The translations under genes were made by a program, and so were the position numbers. DNA of 64,000 nucleotides from Candidatus Roseilinea sp. (GTDB lineage: Bacteria > Chloroflexota > Anaerolineae > J036 > Brachytrichaceae). The stretch spans positions 1 to 64,000 of the forward strand of contig JANWYN010000070.1 in assembly GCA_025055235.1 (NCBI GenBank), read 5' to 3'. Each line of letters opens with the position of its first letter. The first letter of the stretch is position 1. Shown piece after piece: positions 9,774 to 18,306 of the stretch. A model generated the notes under the pieces. That model searched no databases, was not told the DNA's origin, and saw nothing but the letters and a program-made list of their open reading frames with translations.

Positions 9774-9802
9774 TTTTTAGCACAAGCTCGGAAGATTAGC
9801 AA
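9774..9802 (-). promoter_or_regulatory. Promoter of the peptide-transporter operon
   Basis: On the minus strand a -35 box TTGCTA (9797-9802) and a -10 box TAAAAA (9774-9779) are 17 bp apart. The -10 is embedded in TGTGCTAAAAACG, which also occurs at 63111-63122 before another binding-protein gene. The predicted leader is about 120 nt. Confidence 0.55.
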
Positions 9803-9805
9803 ATT

Positions 9806-9880
9806 CGCGACCGGCGGCTGGCAAAGCCGGCGCACGGCCGGCTTTGCTGCAAATTGCCCGCGACTTCAGTCGCCGGGCAT
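9806..9880. repeat. Two-hairpin REP-like element, copy 1
   Basis: The first hairpin has arms AAAGCCGGC / GCCGGCTTT, the second GCCCGCGACT / AGTCGCCGGGC, and an outer CGACCGGCGGCTG block resembles the second arm. The same order of blocks occurs at 35920-35993. The remaining bases up to 9958 show no gene. Confidence 0.65.
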
Positions 9881-9958
9881 TTTGCTCCAGCGGGAAATGC
9901 GCCCCAGAGTTGCCCGCGTTCGGCAGACAGCAATCCCTGCTGCGATTGGGAAGGCGCG

Positions 9959-11479
9959 CTAGCGTTCTGTGCTGCGCAGCACGTTCAGCATCTGGTTGAG
10001 CCAGACGCCACCGAAGCCGAGTATGTAGAGGAGCATTGGCACAACCGACGGCCAATAACCCAGCCGGAGTATCGGAAGCGTCATGCCGGCGATATACAGC
10101 GCCAAACCCAGCTCGATCCACATCGTCCAGTCCGGCCGCATTAGATAGGCCGTGGGCGTGGTGTGAAGGACATTCCAGTGCAACTTCGGCGTCCGTGCGA
10201 AATCGCCGGTTTGCCGTTCGCAAAGCGCCTTGAGCATAGCGACGGTGTTGGAGAAAGAGACGCCGATGCCGAGCATCAGCGTAGCCGGCAAGTCGCGCAG
10301 GAACTCAACCACCGGACGCCCGCGCGCAGCATGCGCGGCGAACATTGAGGCGATCGGCGCGAAGCTTAGTAGGCTGACCGCGTTCACCCACATCGGCAAG
10401 CCGATGTCCACGCCGCGCTGAGTGCCGAGCAAGGAGTGCAACACCAGCAGCGGCGCCGTCACGCTCATCAGCAAGATGAGCGGATGAATGAAGTAGCCGG
10501 TCAGGTGCATCCAAGCGGCGAGTTTGCAATGCAACGGCAGCGAAGCGGAAGCGATGTGCGGCAGCAGCTTGCGCACCGTCTGCAACGTGCCGCGCGCCCA
10601 GCGTGCCTGCTGGCGCTTGTAAGCCAGCACGTCGTTGGGCAGTTCGCTCGGTGCCGACTCATCGGCCAGATAGACGCCGCGCCAGCCGCGCAGCTCGGCG
10701 CGATAGCTCAGGTCGAGGTCCTCTGTCAACGTGTCGTGTTGCCAGCCACCGGCGTCCTCGATGCATGCGTGGCGCCAGATGCCGCCGGAGCCGTTGAAGT
10801 TCATGAGCAGGCCGTTGCTGCTGCGCACCGGTTGCTCGATCATGAAGTGCACGTCCAGCGTCATGGCTTGCGCTCGCGTGAGCAGGCTCGCATCGCGGTT
10901 GAGGTAGTCCCAGCGAGTTTGCACGAAGCCGACGCGCGGGTCGTCGAAGATGTGCCGTTCGCAGATCAGCCGGCGGAGGAAATCCGGCGCCGGCAAAAAG
11001 TCGGCGTCGAAGATGGCGATCAGCTCGCTTTTGGTGACGGCCAGGCCGGCTGCCAGCGCGCCGGCTTTGTAGCCGGTGCGGTGAGTGCGATGCAGCAGTT
11101 CGATGCAGATGCCGCGCTGCCGCGCGCGCGCGACAGCGCGACGGGCGATCTCCGTCGTGTCGTCGGTCGAATCGTCCAGCACTTGGATGTGTAGCTTGTC
11201 GCGGGGGTAGTCCTGCGATGCCGCAGCAGCGATGATCCGCTCGGCGACGTAGCGCTCGTTGAACAGCGGAATCTGGATGGTGACCGTTGGCGCATCGCGG
11301 CAAGTCCGGCGTCGCAGCGCCGGAGAGGGGTTGCGCGTTCGCGCGCGTAGATATAGCGCCAGCAACACGCCTTGATGGAACGCATACGCCGAGAGCAGGA
11401 TCAGGCACAGCGCATGCAGCGTGATGACGCATTCCATGCAGGTGGAGCGCAGCAAACAAAAAGCCACGCAGGCGTTCAT
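9959..11479 (-). CDS. Membrane glycosyltransferase, family GT2 (processive, cellulose/mannan-synthase-like)
   Basis: A 506-residue inner-membrane glycosyltransferase. An N-terminal membrane segment (about residues 17-42) is followed by the GT-A domain with VTIQIPLFNE, the DDS motif VLDDSTDD, the DAD motif FDADFLP, TEDLDLSYR, and QQARWARGTLQ, the Q-x-x-RW motif of processive synthases. Several membrane segments follow from about residue 325. It should build a beta-linked polysaccharide and move it across the membrane. ATG at 11437 (MECVITLH) is an alternative start. No accessory synthase gene is next to it. Confidence 0.88.
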   Translation of the reverse strand: MNACVAFCLLRSTCMECVITLHALCLILLSAYAFHQGVLLALYLRARTRNPSPALRRRTCRDAPTVTIQIPLFNERYVAERIIAAAASQDYPRDKLHIQVLDDSTDDTTEIARRAVARARQRGICIELLHRTHRTGYKAGALAAGLAVTKSELIAIFDADFLPAPDFLRRLICERHIFDDPRVGFVQTRWDYLNRDASLLTRAQAMTLDVHFMIEQPVRSSNGLLMNFNGSGGIWRHACIEDAGGWQHDTLTEDLDLSYRAELRGWRGVYLADESAPSELPNDVLAYKRQQARWARGTLQTVRKLLPHIASASLPLHCKLAAWMHLTGYFIHPLILLMSVTAPLLVLHSLLGTQRGVDIGLPMWVNAVSLLSFAPIASMFAAHAARGRPVVEFLRDLPATLMLGIGVSFSNTVAMLKALCERQTGDFARTPKLHWNVLHTTPTAYLMRPDWTMWIELGLALYIAGMTLPILRLGYWPSVVPMLLYILGFGGVWLNQMLNVLRSTER

Positions 11480-11525
11480 CCAACGCGAATGAACACGCGT
11501 GGCTCACCCCGACCGCGGTCGAGGA

Positions 11526-12017
11526 TCACTTCTTGTCCAGGTCGTCCAGGTCGAGCGTGCCGAGGAAGTCTTTGAAGGCGCCCAGGTCTTCGTCGGATTC
11601 TTGGCTGGCCTCCTCTTCCGGCTCCTGGCCGTGCTGCGCCATGATGTCGTCGGCTACGTAGATCGAACAACCGACGCGCACGGCGATGGCGATCGCATCG
11701 CTGGGGCGGGAGTCTATGCTCAGGTCTTTGCCGTCACGCGTCCTCAAGACCAGCCGGGCGTAGAACGTCTCTTCGCGCAGGTCGTTGACCACCACGTAGC
11801 GCACGGTGGCGCCTAGCTCACGAATGGCGTTCACGATCAGGTCGTGCGTCAGCGGACGGGCGACCCGTGTGTTCGTGAGATGAATGGTGATCGCCTCGGC
11901 TTCAGGCTGGCCGATCCAAATCGGCAAAAAGCGCTCAGATTCCAGGTCTTTCAGGATGACCACCCGATGTGAGCCCATCAGGTTGACCCGCACCGCATCC
12001 ACCTTCACTTCTACCAT
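11526..12017 (-). CDS. Bifunctional nuclease family protein (BFN/DUF151), copy B
   Basis: A 163-residue BFN-domain protein (conserved VVILKDLESERFLPIWIG and SRPSDAIAIAVR blocks) with an acidic C-terminal tail that ends in LGTLDLDDLDKK. Family members have reported DNase/RNase activity, but many bacterial ones are uncharacterised. A GAGGAGG ribosome site lies 11 nt before the ATG. It is a tandem paralogue of the gene just upstream; both keep the same C-terminal DLGAF..F..LDL.DLD motif, suggesting an interaction tail. Confidence 0.9.
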   Translation of the reverse strand: MVEVKVDAVRVNLMGSHRVVILKDLESERFLPIWIGQPEAEAITIHLTNTRVARPLTHDLIVNAIRELGATVRYVVVNDLREETFYARLVLRTRDGKDLSIDSRPSDAIAIAVRVGCSIYVADDIMAQHGQEPEEEASQESDEDLGAFKDFLGTLDLDDLDKK

Positions 12018-12110
12018 AGGGTATTTTGCCTCCTCGTATATCTTCCGTGAAGTTCGCCCGGCGCAACCGAGCGTCGCCGCGATTCTGCGCTTCGACGGCG
12101 GAAGAGACGG

Positions 12111-12611
12111 TCACTTATCCCTATCCAGATCACTCAGGTCGAGCGAACTAATGAAATCGCCAAAAGCGCCGAGGTCTTCCTTGCTGGTCGTCTCCGGTTC
12201 TTCCAGCGGCTCGACGCCGGCTTCGTCCAGGACATGTTCATCAACGAAGATTGGACAATCGAGGCGCACGGCGAGGGCAATCGCATCGCTCGGCCGGGCG
12301 TCTAGCACGATCTCCTGCTCATCGTCTCCGATGTGCATGACGATGGATGCATAGAAGTGTTGATTGCGCAGGTCGTTGATGAGCACATGGCTGAGGCGCG
12401 CGTCGAGCTTATTGAGGATGTTGGCGGCCAGATCGTGAGTGAGCGGGCGAGGGACAGTCACACCGTTCAGGTGAAACGAGATCGCGTCGCCTTCCGTCTT
12501 GCCGATGAAGATGGGCAGGCGCCGCTCTCCATCCAGCTCTTTCAGAATGACCACTTGCTGATTCGTGCTCATCAGGCTGATGCGAATGCTTTCGATCTTC
12601 ATCTCGATCAT
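12111..12611 (-). CDS. Bifunctional nuclease family protein (BFN/DUF151), copy A
   Basis: A 166-residue paralogue of the following gene (same blocks VVILKELDGERRLPIFIG and ARPSDAIALAVR, same acidic tail). I start it at the ATG giving MIEMKIESIRI because a GGAGG site lies 10 nt upstream; the reading frame extends further upstream to 13016 but that part overlaps the divergent ribonuclease gene and has no homology. The 93-bp gap to copy B suggests one operon. Confidence 0.9.
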   Translation of the reverse strand: MIEMKIESIRISLMSTNQQVVILKELDGERRLPIFIGKTEGDAISFHLNGVTVPRPLTHDLAANILNKLDARLSHVLINDLRNQHFYASIVMHIGDDEQEIVLDARPSDAIALAVRLDCPIFVDEHVLDEAGVEPLEEPETTSKEDLGAFGDFISSLDLSDLDRDK

Positions 12612-12762
12612 GCTCGAGCAGCCTCCGACTGTGCGTCGTGCGAAATTATACTCACGCGGGTATGCCAGACAACAGGGTGCACCTTTTCGTCGCAGCAGGC
12701 CGGCTTGCCTGCCCATGTCCGTCATGCGCCATGCAAGCAGTGCACCGGCAACATCTCGGGCC

Positions 12763-14154
12763 ATGCAAATCACTTTCTGGGGCGCTGCCCAAACCGTGAC
12801 CGGCTCGCAGCACCTCATCGAGGTTGCGAGCGACAAGATTTTGCTGGAGTGTGGGCTCTTCCAGGGCAAGCGTGCTGAGTCGTACGCCATCAACCGGCAA
12901 CTGCCGTACGACGCGCGCGCCGTGGATGCGATGCTCCTGTCACATGCGCACATTGACCACTCCGGCAACATTCCCAACCTGACGAAGAACGGTTTCCGCG
13001 GCGATATCATCTGCACACACGCGACGCGCGACTTGTGCGCGGTGATGCTGCGCGACTCCGGCGCGATTCAGGAGGAGGACATCTACTACCTCAATCAGCA
13101 TCGCAAATCGCCTCAACCACTGGAGCCGATCTACACCCTGGCCGACGCCGAGCGATCGTTGCGCCGGTTCGTCAGCTACGACTATGAGCGCTGGATCCCG
13201 GTGACGCAGCGTGTGCGGGCTATGTTCGGCGACGCCGGCCACATGCTCGGCTCGGCATGGGTGCTGCTGGAGCTGACCGAGGGGATGCGCACGGTGCGCT
13301 TGTGTTTCAGCGGCGACCTGGGTCGGCGTGGCCTGCCCATCCTGCGCGACCCCATGCCCATGCCCGAGGCGGACTACCTCATCCTGGAGAGCACCTACGG
13401 CGACCGCTTGCACCCGCCGGCCAACGAGGCGACGCCGGATTTGCAACGCGCGATCAGCGATGCCGTCGCCCGGCGCGGCAAAGTGGTGATTCCTGCGTTC
13501 GCCGTCGGCCGCACCCAGGAGATCGTGTATCGCCTGAACGACCTGGTCAACCGCGGTGAGTTGCCCAACGTGCCGGTCTTCGTGGATAGCCCGCTGGCAG
13601 TGAACGTGACGGAGGCCTTTCGCACCCACCCCGAATGCTACGACGACGAGACCAGGCGGATGCTGATGGAGGACGGCGACGGCAGCGTGTTCGGCTTCAA
13701 GCGGCTGACCTACATTCGGCGCGTCGAGGATTCCAAGGCACTGAACGACTTGGATGGGCCGGCCGTCATCATCAGCGCCTCCGGCATGGCCGAAAACGGG
13801 CGCGTGTTGCATCACCTGCGCCACACGATCGAGGACCCGAAGAACATGATCCTGTTCGTCGGCTTCCAGGCGCAGGACACCCTGGGCCGGCGCATCTTGG
13901 ATGGTCAGCGCTACGTGAAGATCCTGGGCGACGAGTTCGCCGTGCGCGCTGAGGTTCGGCGCATCGAGGCATTCAGCGGGCATGCCGATCGCGGCGAGCT
14001 GCTCGATTGGGTGCGGCCGCAGTCAGGCCGGCTGCGCGGTGTCTTCCTTGTGCACGGCGAAATCGAGCCGATGCGCGCGTTGGCGGCGGGGCTGGCCGAT
14101 TTGGGGATCAGCGATGTGCGCTTGCCCAAACGAGGCGAGTGGTTCGAGCTATGA
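12763..14154 (+). CDS. MBL-fold beta-CASP ribonuclease (RNA-specificity domain protein)
   Basis: A 463-residue metallo-beta-lactamase-fold hydrolase with beta-CASP and RMMBL regions. The metal-binding motif is S-H61-A-H63-I-D65-H66; further metal ligands appear in GDAGHMLGSA and SGDLGR; the RMMBL part is AFSGHADRGELLDW near the end. These enzymes act as endo/exoribonucleases in RNA maturation. The ATG that gives MQITFWGAAQTVTG is chosen because homology starts there; earlier codons in the frame overlap the divergent promoter region. Confidence 0.92.
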   Translation: MQITFWGAAQTVTGSQHLIEVASDKILLECGLFQGKRAESYAINRQLPYDARAVDAMLLSHAHIDHSGNIPNLTKNGFRGDIICTHATRDLCAVMLRDSGAIQEEDIYYLNQHRKSPQPLEPIYTLADAERSLRRFVSYDYERWIPVTQRVRAMFGDAGHMLGSAWVLLELTEGMRTVRLCFSGDLGRRGLPILRDPMPMPEADYLILESTYGDRLHPPANEATPDLQRAISDAVARRGKVVIPAFAVGRTQEIVYRLNDLVNRGELPNVPVFVDSPLAVNVTEAFRTHPECYDDETRRMLMEDGDGSVFGFKRLTYIRRVEDSKALNDLDGPAVIISASGMAENGRVLHHLRHTIEDPKNMILFVGFQAQDTLGRRILDGQRYVKILGDEFAVRAEVRRIEAFSGHADRGELLDWVRPQSGRLRGVFLVHGEIEPMRALAAGLADLGISDVRLPKRGEWFEL

Positions 14155-14156
14155 AA

Positions 14157-14189
14157 AGAAACCGGATTGCTCCGAGCAATCCGGTTTCT
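14157..14189. terminator. Strong bidirectional hairpin between ribonuclease gene and tRNA-Pro
   Basis: A 16-bp perfect inverted repeat with arms AGAAACCGGATTGCTC and GAGCAATCCGGTTTCT lies directly after the stop. On the minus strand it is followed by TTTCTTTT, which suits termination of the tRNA transcript. Its outer bases match the palindrome AGAAACCGGGTTTCT at 3453-3467, so it may belong to a repeat family. Confidence 0.75.
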
Positions 14190-14193
14190 ACAG

Positions 14194-14267
14194 TCGAGGT
14201 GCCGAGATTTGAACTCGGGACCCCTTGCACCCCATGCAAGTGCGCTACCAGGCTGCGCCACACCTCG
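14194..14267 (-). tRNA. tRNA-Pro (anticodon GGG)
   Basis: The minus strand folds into a cloverleaf: acceptor CGAGGTG pairing with CACCTCG, D-loop with AGCCTGGTAGCGC, anticodon stem CTTGC/GCAAG with loop ATGGGGT (anticodon GGG), and T-arm CCGAG-TTCAAAT-CTCGG. The CCA end is not encoded. Confidence 0.95.
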
Positions 14268-14273
14268 CCGGGC

Positions 14274-14301
14274 TTGATTTTAACACGCCATGCGCTATGA
14301 T
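14274..14301 (+). promoter_or_regulatory. Promoter of the metG leader
   Basis: A -35 box TTGATT (14274-14279) and a -10 box TATGAT (14296-14301) are 16 bp apart. Transcription would start around 14309-14311, on or next to the ATG of the leader peptide. Confidence 0.6.
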
Positions 14302-14310
14302 TGCAGCCGG

Positions 14311-14382
14311 ATGGTCTCAGGCGTCCTGAACTTCGCTCGCATCTCGATGCGCATGCCCGGCGTGCCATACCGCGCGGGCTAA
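14311..14382 (+). CDS. Candidate metG leader peptide (23 codons)
   Basis: A short frame reading MVSGVLNFARISMRMPGVPYRAG and then TAA lies between the promoter and an intrinsic terminator upstream of metG. It holds two Met codons in the run ATG-CGC-ATG. The bases right after them, GCCCGGCG (14355-14362), are perfectly complementary to CGCCGGGC (14433-14440) in the 3' arm of the terminator, giving a possible antiterminator. This fits ribosome-mediated attenuation by methionyl-tRNA shortage. There is no clear ribosome site, so translation would be leaderless. It is an inference from layout; no known family is recognised. Confidence 0.4.
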   Translation: MVSGVLNFARISMRMPGVPYRAG

Positions 14383-14418
14383 GCGATCACGCTCAATCGC
14401 CTATCACCCGAGGAATCA

Positions 14419-14453
14419 GCCGCCCGCGCACACGCCGGGCGGTTCTTTGTTTT
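14419..14453 (+). terminator. Intrinsic terminator in the metG leader
   Basis: Stem CCGCCCG / CGGGCGG with a loop of about 9 nt is followed by TTCTTTGTTTT. It lies between the leader promoter and metG with no other gene in between, so it is best explained as an attenuator. A perfect palindrome TGACAGC-GA-GCTGTCA follows at 14478-14493. Confidence 0.7.
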
Positions 14454-14502
14454 GAGGTCATACGGCAACTCATTGTTTGACAGCGAGCTGTCATATTCAC
14501 CT

Positions 14503-14540
14503 AGTTACCAGTTACCAATTACCAACTACGAGTTACCAGC
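14503..14540 (+). repeat. Heptamer array, word AGTTACC, abutting the metG start
   Basis: Words run AGTTACC, AGTTACC, AATTACC, AACTACG, AGTTACC and end directly at the ATG of metG. The array occupies the place where a ribosome site would be, and no Shine-Dalgarno is visible. Confidence 0.85.
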
Positions 14541-16325
14541 ATGGAGAACATTCTCGTTTGCGTCGCCTGGCCGTACGCCAACGGCGATTTACACGTAGGA
14601 CACGTGGCAGGCGCGTACTTGCCTGCCGATATCTTCGCACGCTACCATCGCTTGAAGGGCAACCGCGTGGTGATGGTCAGCGGCAGCGATGCGCATGGCA
14701 CGCCGATCGTCGTGCGCGCCGACAAAGAGGGCAAAACGCCGCGCGAGGTGTTCGAGTTCTATCACGGCCGCTTCCTGGAGACGCAGCGGCTGCTCGGCAT
14801 CTCATACGACCTGTTCACGCACACCGACACGGAGAACCATCACGCCATCGGCCAACAAATGTTCCGCCGGCTGCTGGAGAACGAGTATCTGTTCAAGGCT
14901 ACGCAGAAACAGCTCTATTCGGAGACGCAGGGGAAGTTCCTGCCCGACCGGTTAGTGGAGGGCACGTGCCCGATTTGCGGCTACGACAAAGCGCGCGGCG
15001 ACCAGTGCGACAACTGCGGCAACCTGCTCGACGGCACGCAGCTCATCAACCCGCGCAGCCGCACCCACCCGGACGACAAACTGACGATCCGCGAAAGCGA
15101 GCACTACTTCTTCGACCTGCCGGCGCTGCGCGAGCCGATTCTGGCCTACCTCTCCGACAAAGATGGCTATTGGCGATCCACGGTGCTGGAGTTCTCGCGC
15201 CGCTACGCCGAGGAGATGGAGCCGCGCGCGTTCACGCGCGACCTGACATGGGGCATCCCCATCCCCGTCGAGGGCGCGGAGGGCAAGTGCATCTACGTGT
15301 GGTATGAGGCGTTGCTCGGCTACTTGTCGGCTACGGTCGAGTGGGCCAAGATCTCCGGTCAGCCCGATGCCTGGAAGGAGTTCTGGTATCAGCCGGACAA
15401 CGTGCGCATCTACAACTTCATCGGCAAGGACAACATCTTGTTCCACACGGTGCTGTGGCCGGCAGTCTTGATCGGCATGGGGCGGCTCGGCGCGCCGTGG
15501 GACGGCCTCGGCGACGCTGCTTCGTCGCGCGGCGATGGCCCGAAGTTCAACCTGCCCTATGACGTGCCGGCGAACCAGTATCTCAACCTGGGCGGGCAGA
15601 AGTTCAGCAAGAGCCTGGGCGTCTCGCTCGACGCGATTGACCTGGCGCAGAAGTATGGCGCTGATCCGTTGCGCTTCTACCTGACGCTGATCATGCCCGA
15701 AACGAAGGACAGCGACTGGAGCTGGACCGACTTCGCCCAGCGCAACAACAGCGAACTGCTGGCCAAGTGGGGCAACTTGATCCAGCGCACGCTGTCGCAG
15801 ATCTGGCGGAACTTCGAAGGGTGCATCCCGCAGCCCGGCGAGCTGACCGAGGCCGACCGGGCGTTGATCGCGAAGGTCGAGGCGGGCTTCGACTCGGTCG
15901 GCGAGAAGCTAGGCGCGGTCAAGCTGCGCGATGCGCTGAACGAGGTGCTCGAGCTGGCGACGGCAACGAATCAGTATCTCGACTTCGAAGCGCCGTGGAA
16001 GACGATCAAGACCGACAGGGTGCGCGCCGGCACGCAGCTCTACGTCGCAGCGCGCGTGATTGACTCGCTGGCCGTGTTGTTTGCGCCGTTCACGCCGGGC
16101 CTATCGGAGCGGGCACGGGCGCAACTGGGCTACACCGACCCGCTGTTCGGCGAACAATACATCGAGACGCTGCACGAGCACGCGCGCAGCCACGATGTGC
16201 TGCGCTACGACGCCAGCCGGGCGAAGGGTGAATGGAAGCCGAGCCGACTGCCGCCGGGTCAGCCGCTGGGCGGCGAACCGAAAGGGCTGGTGAGCAAGAT
16301 CGAGCTGGTGGGGGAGGGGAGTTGA
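14541..16325 (+). CDS. metG: Methionyl-tRNA synthetase
   Basis: A 594-residue class I synthetase that charges tRNA-Met in the cytoplasm. The HIGH motif appears as HVGH near residue 18, the KMSKS motif as KFSKSLG, and the two-knuckle zinc insert as CPICG...CDNCG. The anticodon-binding helical domain ends the protein; the C-terminal tRNA-binding EMAP-like extension found in longer MetRS is absent. Expression is probably controlled by the attenuator upstream. A heptamer array abuts the start codon. Confidence 0.97.
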   Translation: MENILVCVAWPYANGDLHVGHVAGAYLPADIFARYHRLKGNRVVMVSGSDAHGTPIVVRADKEGKTPREVFEFYHGRFLETQRLLGISYDLFTHTDTENHHAIGQQMFRRLLENEYLFKATQKQLYSETQGKFLPDRLVEGTCPICGYDKARGDQCDNCGNLLDGTQLINPRSRTHPDDKLTIRESEHYFFDLPALREPILAYLSDKDGYWRSTVLEFSRRYAEEMEPRAFTRDLTWGIPIPVEGAEGKCIYVWYEALLGYLSATVEWAKISGQPDAWKEFWYQPDNVRIYNFIGKDNILFHTVLWPAVLIGMGRLGAPWDGLGDAASSRGDGPKFNLPYDVPANQYLNLGGQKFSKSLGVSLDAIDLAQKYGADPLRFYLTLIMPETKDSDWSWTDFAQRNNSELLAKWGNLIQRTLSQIWRNFEGCIPQPGELTEADRALIAKVEAGFDSVGEKLGAVKLRDALNEVLELATATNQYLDFEAPWKTIKTDRVRAGTQLYVAARVIDSLAVLFAPFTPGLSERARAQLGYTDPLFGEQYIETLHEHARSHDVLRYDASRAKGEWKPSRLPPGQPLGGEPKGLVSKIELVGEGS

Positions 16326-16452
16326 GGGGTGGGGGGAGTCGGAGGGCCACTGCGTGCCCACTCCCGACTCCCCACTTCCCACTTTCTAGCCCTCTGACTT
16401 CTGACCTCTGACTTCTGACCTTCTGACCCCTGGCCCCTGACCCCTGACCCCT
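16326..16452. repeat. Mosaic heptamer arrays, words ACTCCCC and CTGACCT
   Basis: The whole gap between metG and the convergent sugar transferase is repeat. A GGGGTGGGGGGAGTCGG block faces ACTCCCG/ACTCCCC/ACTTCCC words in inverted orientation, then the word changes to CTGACTT, CTGACCT, CTGACTT, CTGACCT, CCTGGCC, CCTGACC. The same two words meet in the array at 32158-32300. Confidence 0.85.
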
Positions 16453-17910
16453 TCAATACGCATTCTCATGCTCGCCGGTGATCGTCTGCCAGATCGTCAT
16501 CAGGATGATCTTGATGTCGAGCCAGACCGACCAGTTCTCGATGTACCACAGGTCGTATTTCGTGCGTTCCTCGATCGAGGTGTCGCCGCGCAAGCCGTTC
16601 ACCTGCGCCCAGCCGGTCATGCCGGCTTTCTCGCGATGGCGCTCCATGTAGCGCGGGATGCGCTTGCGGAATTCCTCGACGTAGACCGGACGTTCAGGCC
16701 GCGGGCCGACCAGGCTCATATCGCCCAGCAACACGTTGATGAGCTGTGGGAGTTCGTCGAGGTTCGTCCGTCGCAGGAATGCGCCTAGGCGCGTTTTGCG
16801 CGGGTCGTCGCGCCGCGTCCAGCCGGGGCCGCTTTGCTCGGCATCAACGCGCATGCTGCGGAACTTAAGCAGATGGAAGCGCTTGCCGTCCAGCCCCATC
16901 CGCTCTTGCGAGTAGAACGCCGGGCCGGGTGAATCCAGCTTGATGAGGATGGCGATCAGGAACATGAACGGCGAGAGCAACACCAGGCCGGCTGCGCTGC
17001 CGATGAGATCAATCGCGCGTTTGAGCGATAGCTTCCAGCCGCGCAGCGCGACGTCGCGCAGGTTCAGCAGCGGCAGGCCGCTCAGCTCGCCGATGCTCAA
17101 CTGGCCGGCCATGATCTGAAATTGGTCCGGCAGCACCTTGATGCTGATCGTGCTGCGGTCGCACTTGGAGATCACGTTCAGCAGGTCTTCGCTGCTGGCT
17201 TCCGGCAAGGCGATGATCACTTCGTCCACGGCCTCGCGCGAGACCAAGCGCGAGAGATCATCCAGCGAGCCGAGCAGCCGCACGTCATACCAGGGCTTCT
17301 GGCCGTCGTACGGCACCAGGCCGACGACGTCGTAGCCCAGCCGGGGATTCTGGGTGATGCGTTGTAGCACCGTGGCTGCCGGCTCGCCGGCGCCGACCAC
17401 CACCACGCGCGTCCGGCCGATGCCGCGCATCTGCAAGGCGCGCTGGATGCGCGCCTGCACGTTTCGCCCCAACATCACCGTGACGATCGTGAGCAGCCAG
17501 GCGTAGATCACCATCACGCGCGGGAAATCCGCGATTGCCGAATCGCCCCTGAACGTGAGCGAGACCAGTGCGATGCTGATCAGCGTGCCGATGGAGACGG
17601 CGGAGAAAATGGTGGTCAGGTCGTCGGTGCTATAGCGCGTGCGGCGCCGGTGATACATCTTGCCGAAGAAGAAGGCGCCGACGATGGCGACGATCTGCAG
17701 CGCCAGCAGCGGGAGGAACTGGGTGAAGCCCGGCACGCTGCGCGCCGGCTCGGGCAGGGGGATCAGCAGGCGCAGGCGATAGGCAATGAAAAAGCTGAGC
17801 GCGATGCTGAACACGTCCACGGCCAGAAGCGACAGCGTGATGATGGTCTGGTAGTGCTGCCGGAGAAAACTCGGGTGCGATTTGGCCGCGAAGAGCGTGG
17901 TTGTGTGCAT
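16453..17910 (-). CDS. Undecaprenyl-phosphate sugar phosphotransferase (WcaJ/WbaP-type)
   Basis: A 485-residue polyprenyl glycosylphosphotransferase that starts exopolysaccharide or glycan synthesis by moving a sugar-1-phosphate onto undecaprenyl phosphate. There are four N-terminal membrane segments, a CoA-binding-like Rossmann domain ([14 protein letters not shown]), another membrane segment, and the bacterial sugar transferase domain with [54 protein letters not shown]. It may supply the same cell-surface pathway as the GT2 enzyme encoded earlier on the same strand. Confidence 0.94.
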   Translation of the reverse strand: MHTTTLFAAKSHPSFLRQHYQTIITLSLLAVDVFSIALSFFIAYRLRLLIPLPEPARSVPGFTQFLPLLALQIVAIVGAFFFGKMYHRRRTRYSTDDLTTIFSAVSIGTLISIALVSLTFRGDSAIADFPRVMVIYAWLLTIVTVMLGRNVQARIQRALQMRGIGRTRVVVVGAGEPAATVLQRITQNPRLGYDVVGLVPYDGQKPWYDVRLLGSLDDLSRLVSREAVDEVIIALPEASSEDLLNVISKCDRSTISIKVLPDQFQIMAGQLSIGELSGLPLLNLRDVALRGWKLSLKRAIDLIGSAAGLVLLSPFMFLIAILIKLDSPGPAFYSQERMGLDGKRFHLLKFRSMRVDAEQSGPGWTRRDDPRKTRLGAFLRRTNLDELPQLINVLLGDMSLVGPRPERPVYVEEFRKRIPRYMERHREKAGMTGWAQVNGLRGDTSIEERTKYDLWYIENWSVWLDIKIILMTIWQTITGEHENAY

Positions 17911-18038
17911 AACGCCTGGTAACGCTTATATCGTATGGTGCTAGGCTGCTGGACCTCCTTGCTACGCCGAGTCAACGCCTAGCCGCCTGAAGCGCGTGGC
18001 GATTATATGGCGTCGCTCGATGCTCCGGCTCGCGTTGA

Positions 18039-18183
18039 GTGCATTCGCGGATAGGGGCAAACCATCGCACGGCAGGGCACGGACTCCGTTCCGTGCCGTG
18101 CCCAGACGCCGTTCCGTGCCTGTGTGCGCTGCCAACGGCGCGCTGCAGTAGCTCGTGCGGGCCATTCAGAGCGCGCCCTACAG
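18039..18183 (+). repeat. Dispersed intergenic repeat, copy 2
   Basis: This segment matches 7600-7716 (minus strand) block by block and is longer because a GTTCCGTGCC unit is duplicated. It occupies the middle of the 396-bp gap between the sugar transferase and the GPP34 gene; the rest of the gap is the sugar transferase leader and the hairpin at 18242-18272. Confidence 0.65.
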
Positions 18184-18241
18184 CCCCTGCTGGCGAATGT
18201 ATCCCTCGCGTTGGCCGATGTGCGTGTTTCAGAAATGCATA

Positions 18242-18272
18242 GGCGCAGGCTTCGACACGCTCAGCCTGCGCC
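18242..18272. repeat. TTCGACAAGCTCAG-type palindromic element, copy 1
   Basis: Arms GGCGCAGGC and GCCTGCGCC surround TTCGACACGCTCA. The same core occurs at 22162-22184 and, duplicated, at 50101-50133. Thirty-four bases after the stop of the GPP34 gene, it may act as a terminator. Confidence 0.65.
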
Positions 18273-18306
18273 CACCTTGTAAAACAGCGGCAACGGCAGA
18301 GAGGGG

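Noticed and set aside
12612-13016. N-terminal extension of the second bifunctional nuclease up to 13016
   Set aside because: The extension overlaps the start of the divergent MBL ribonuclease gene, lacks homology, and a GGAGG site supports the start at 12611.
14383-14540. T-box leader before metG
   Set aside because: The conserved T-box antiterminator sequence and a specifier loop are not visible; a leader-peptide attenuator explains the parts better.
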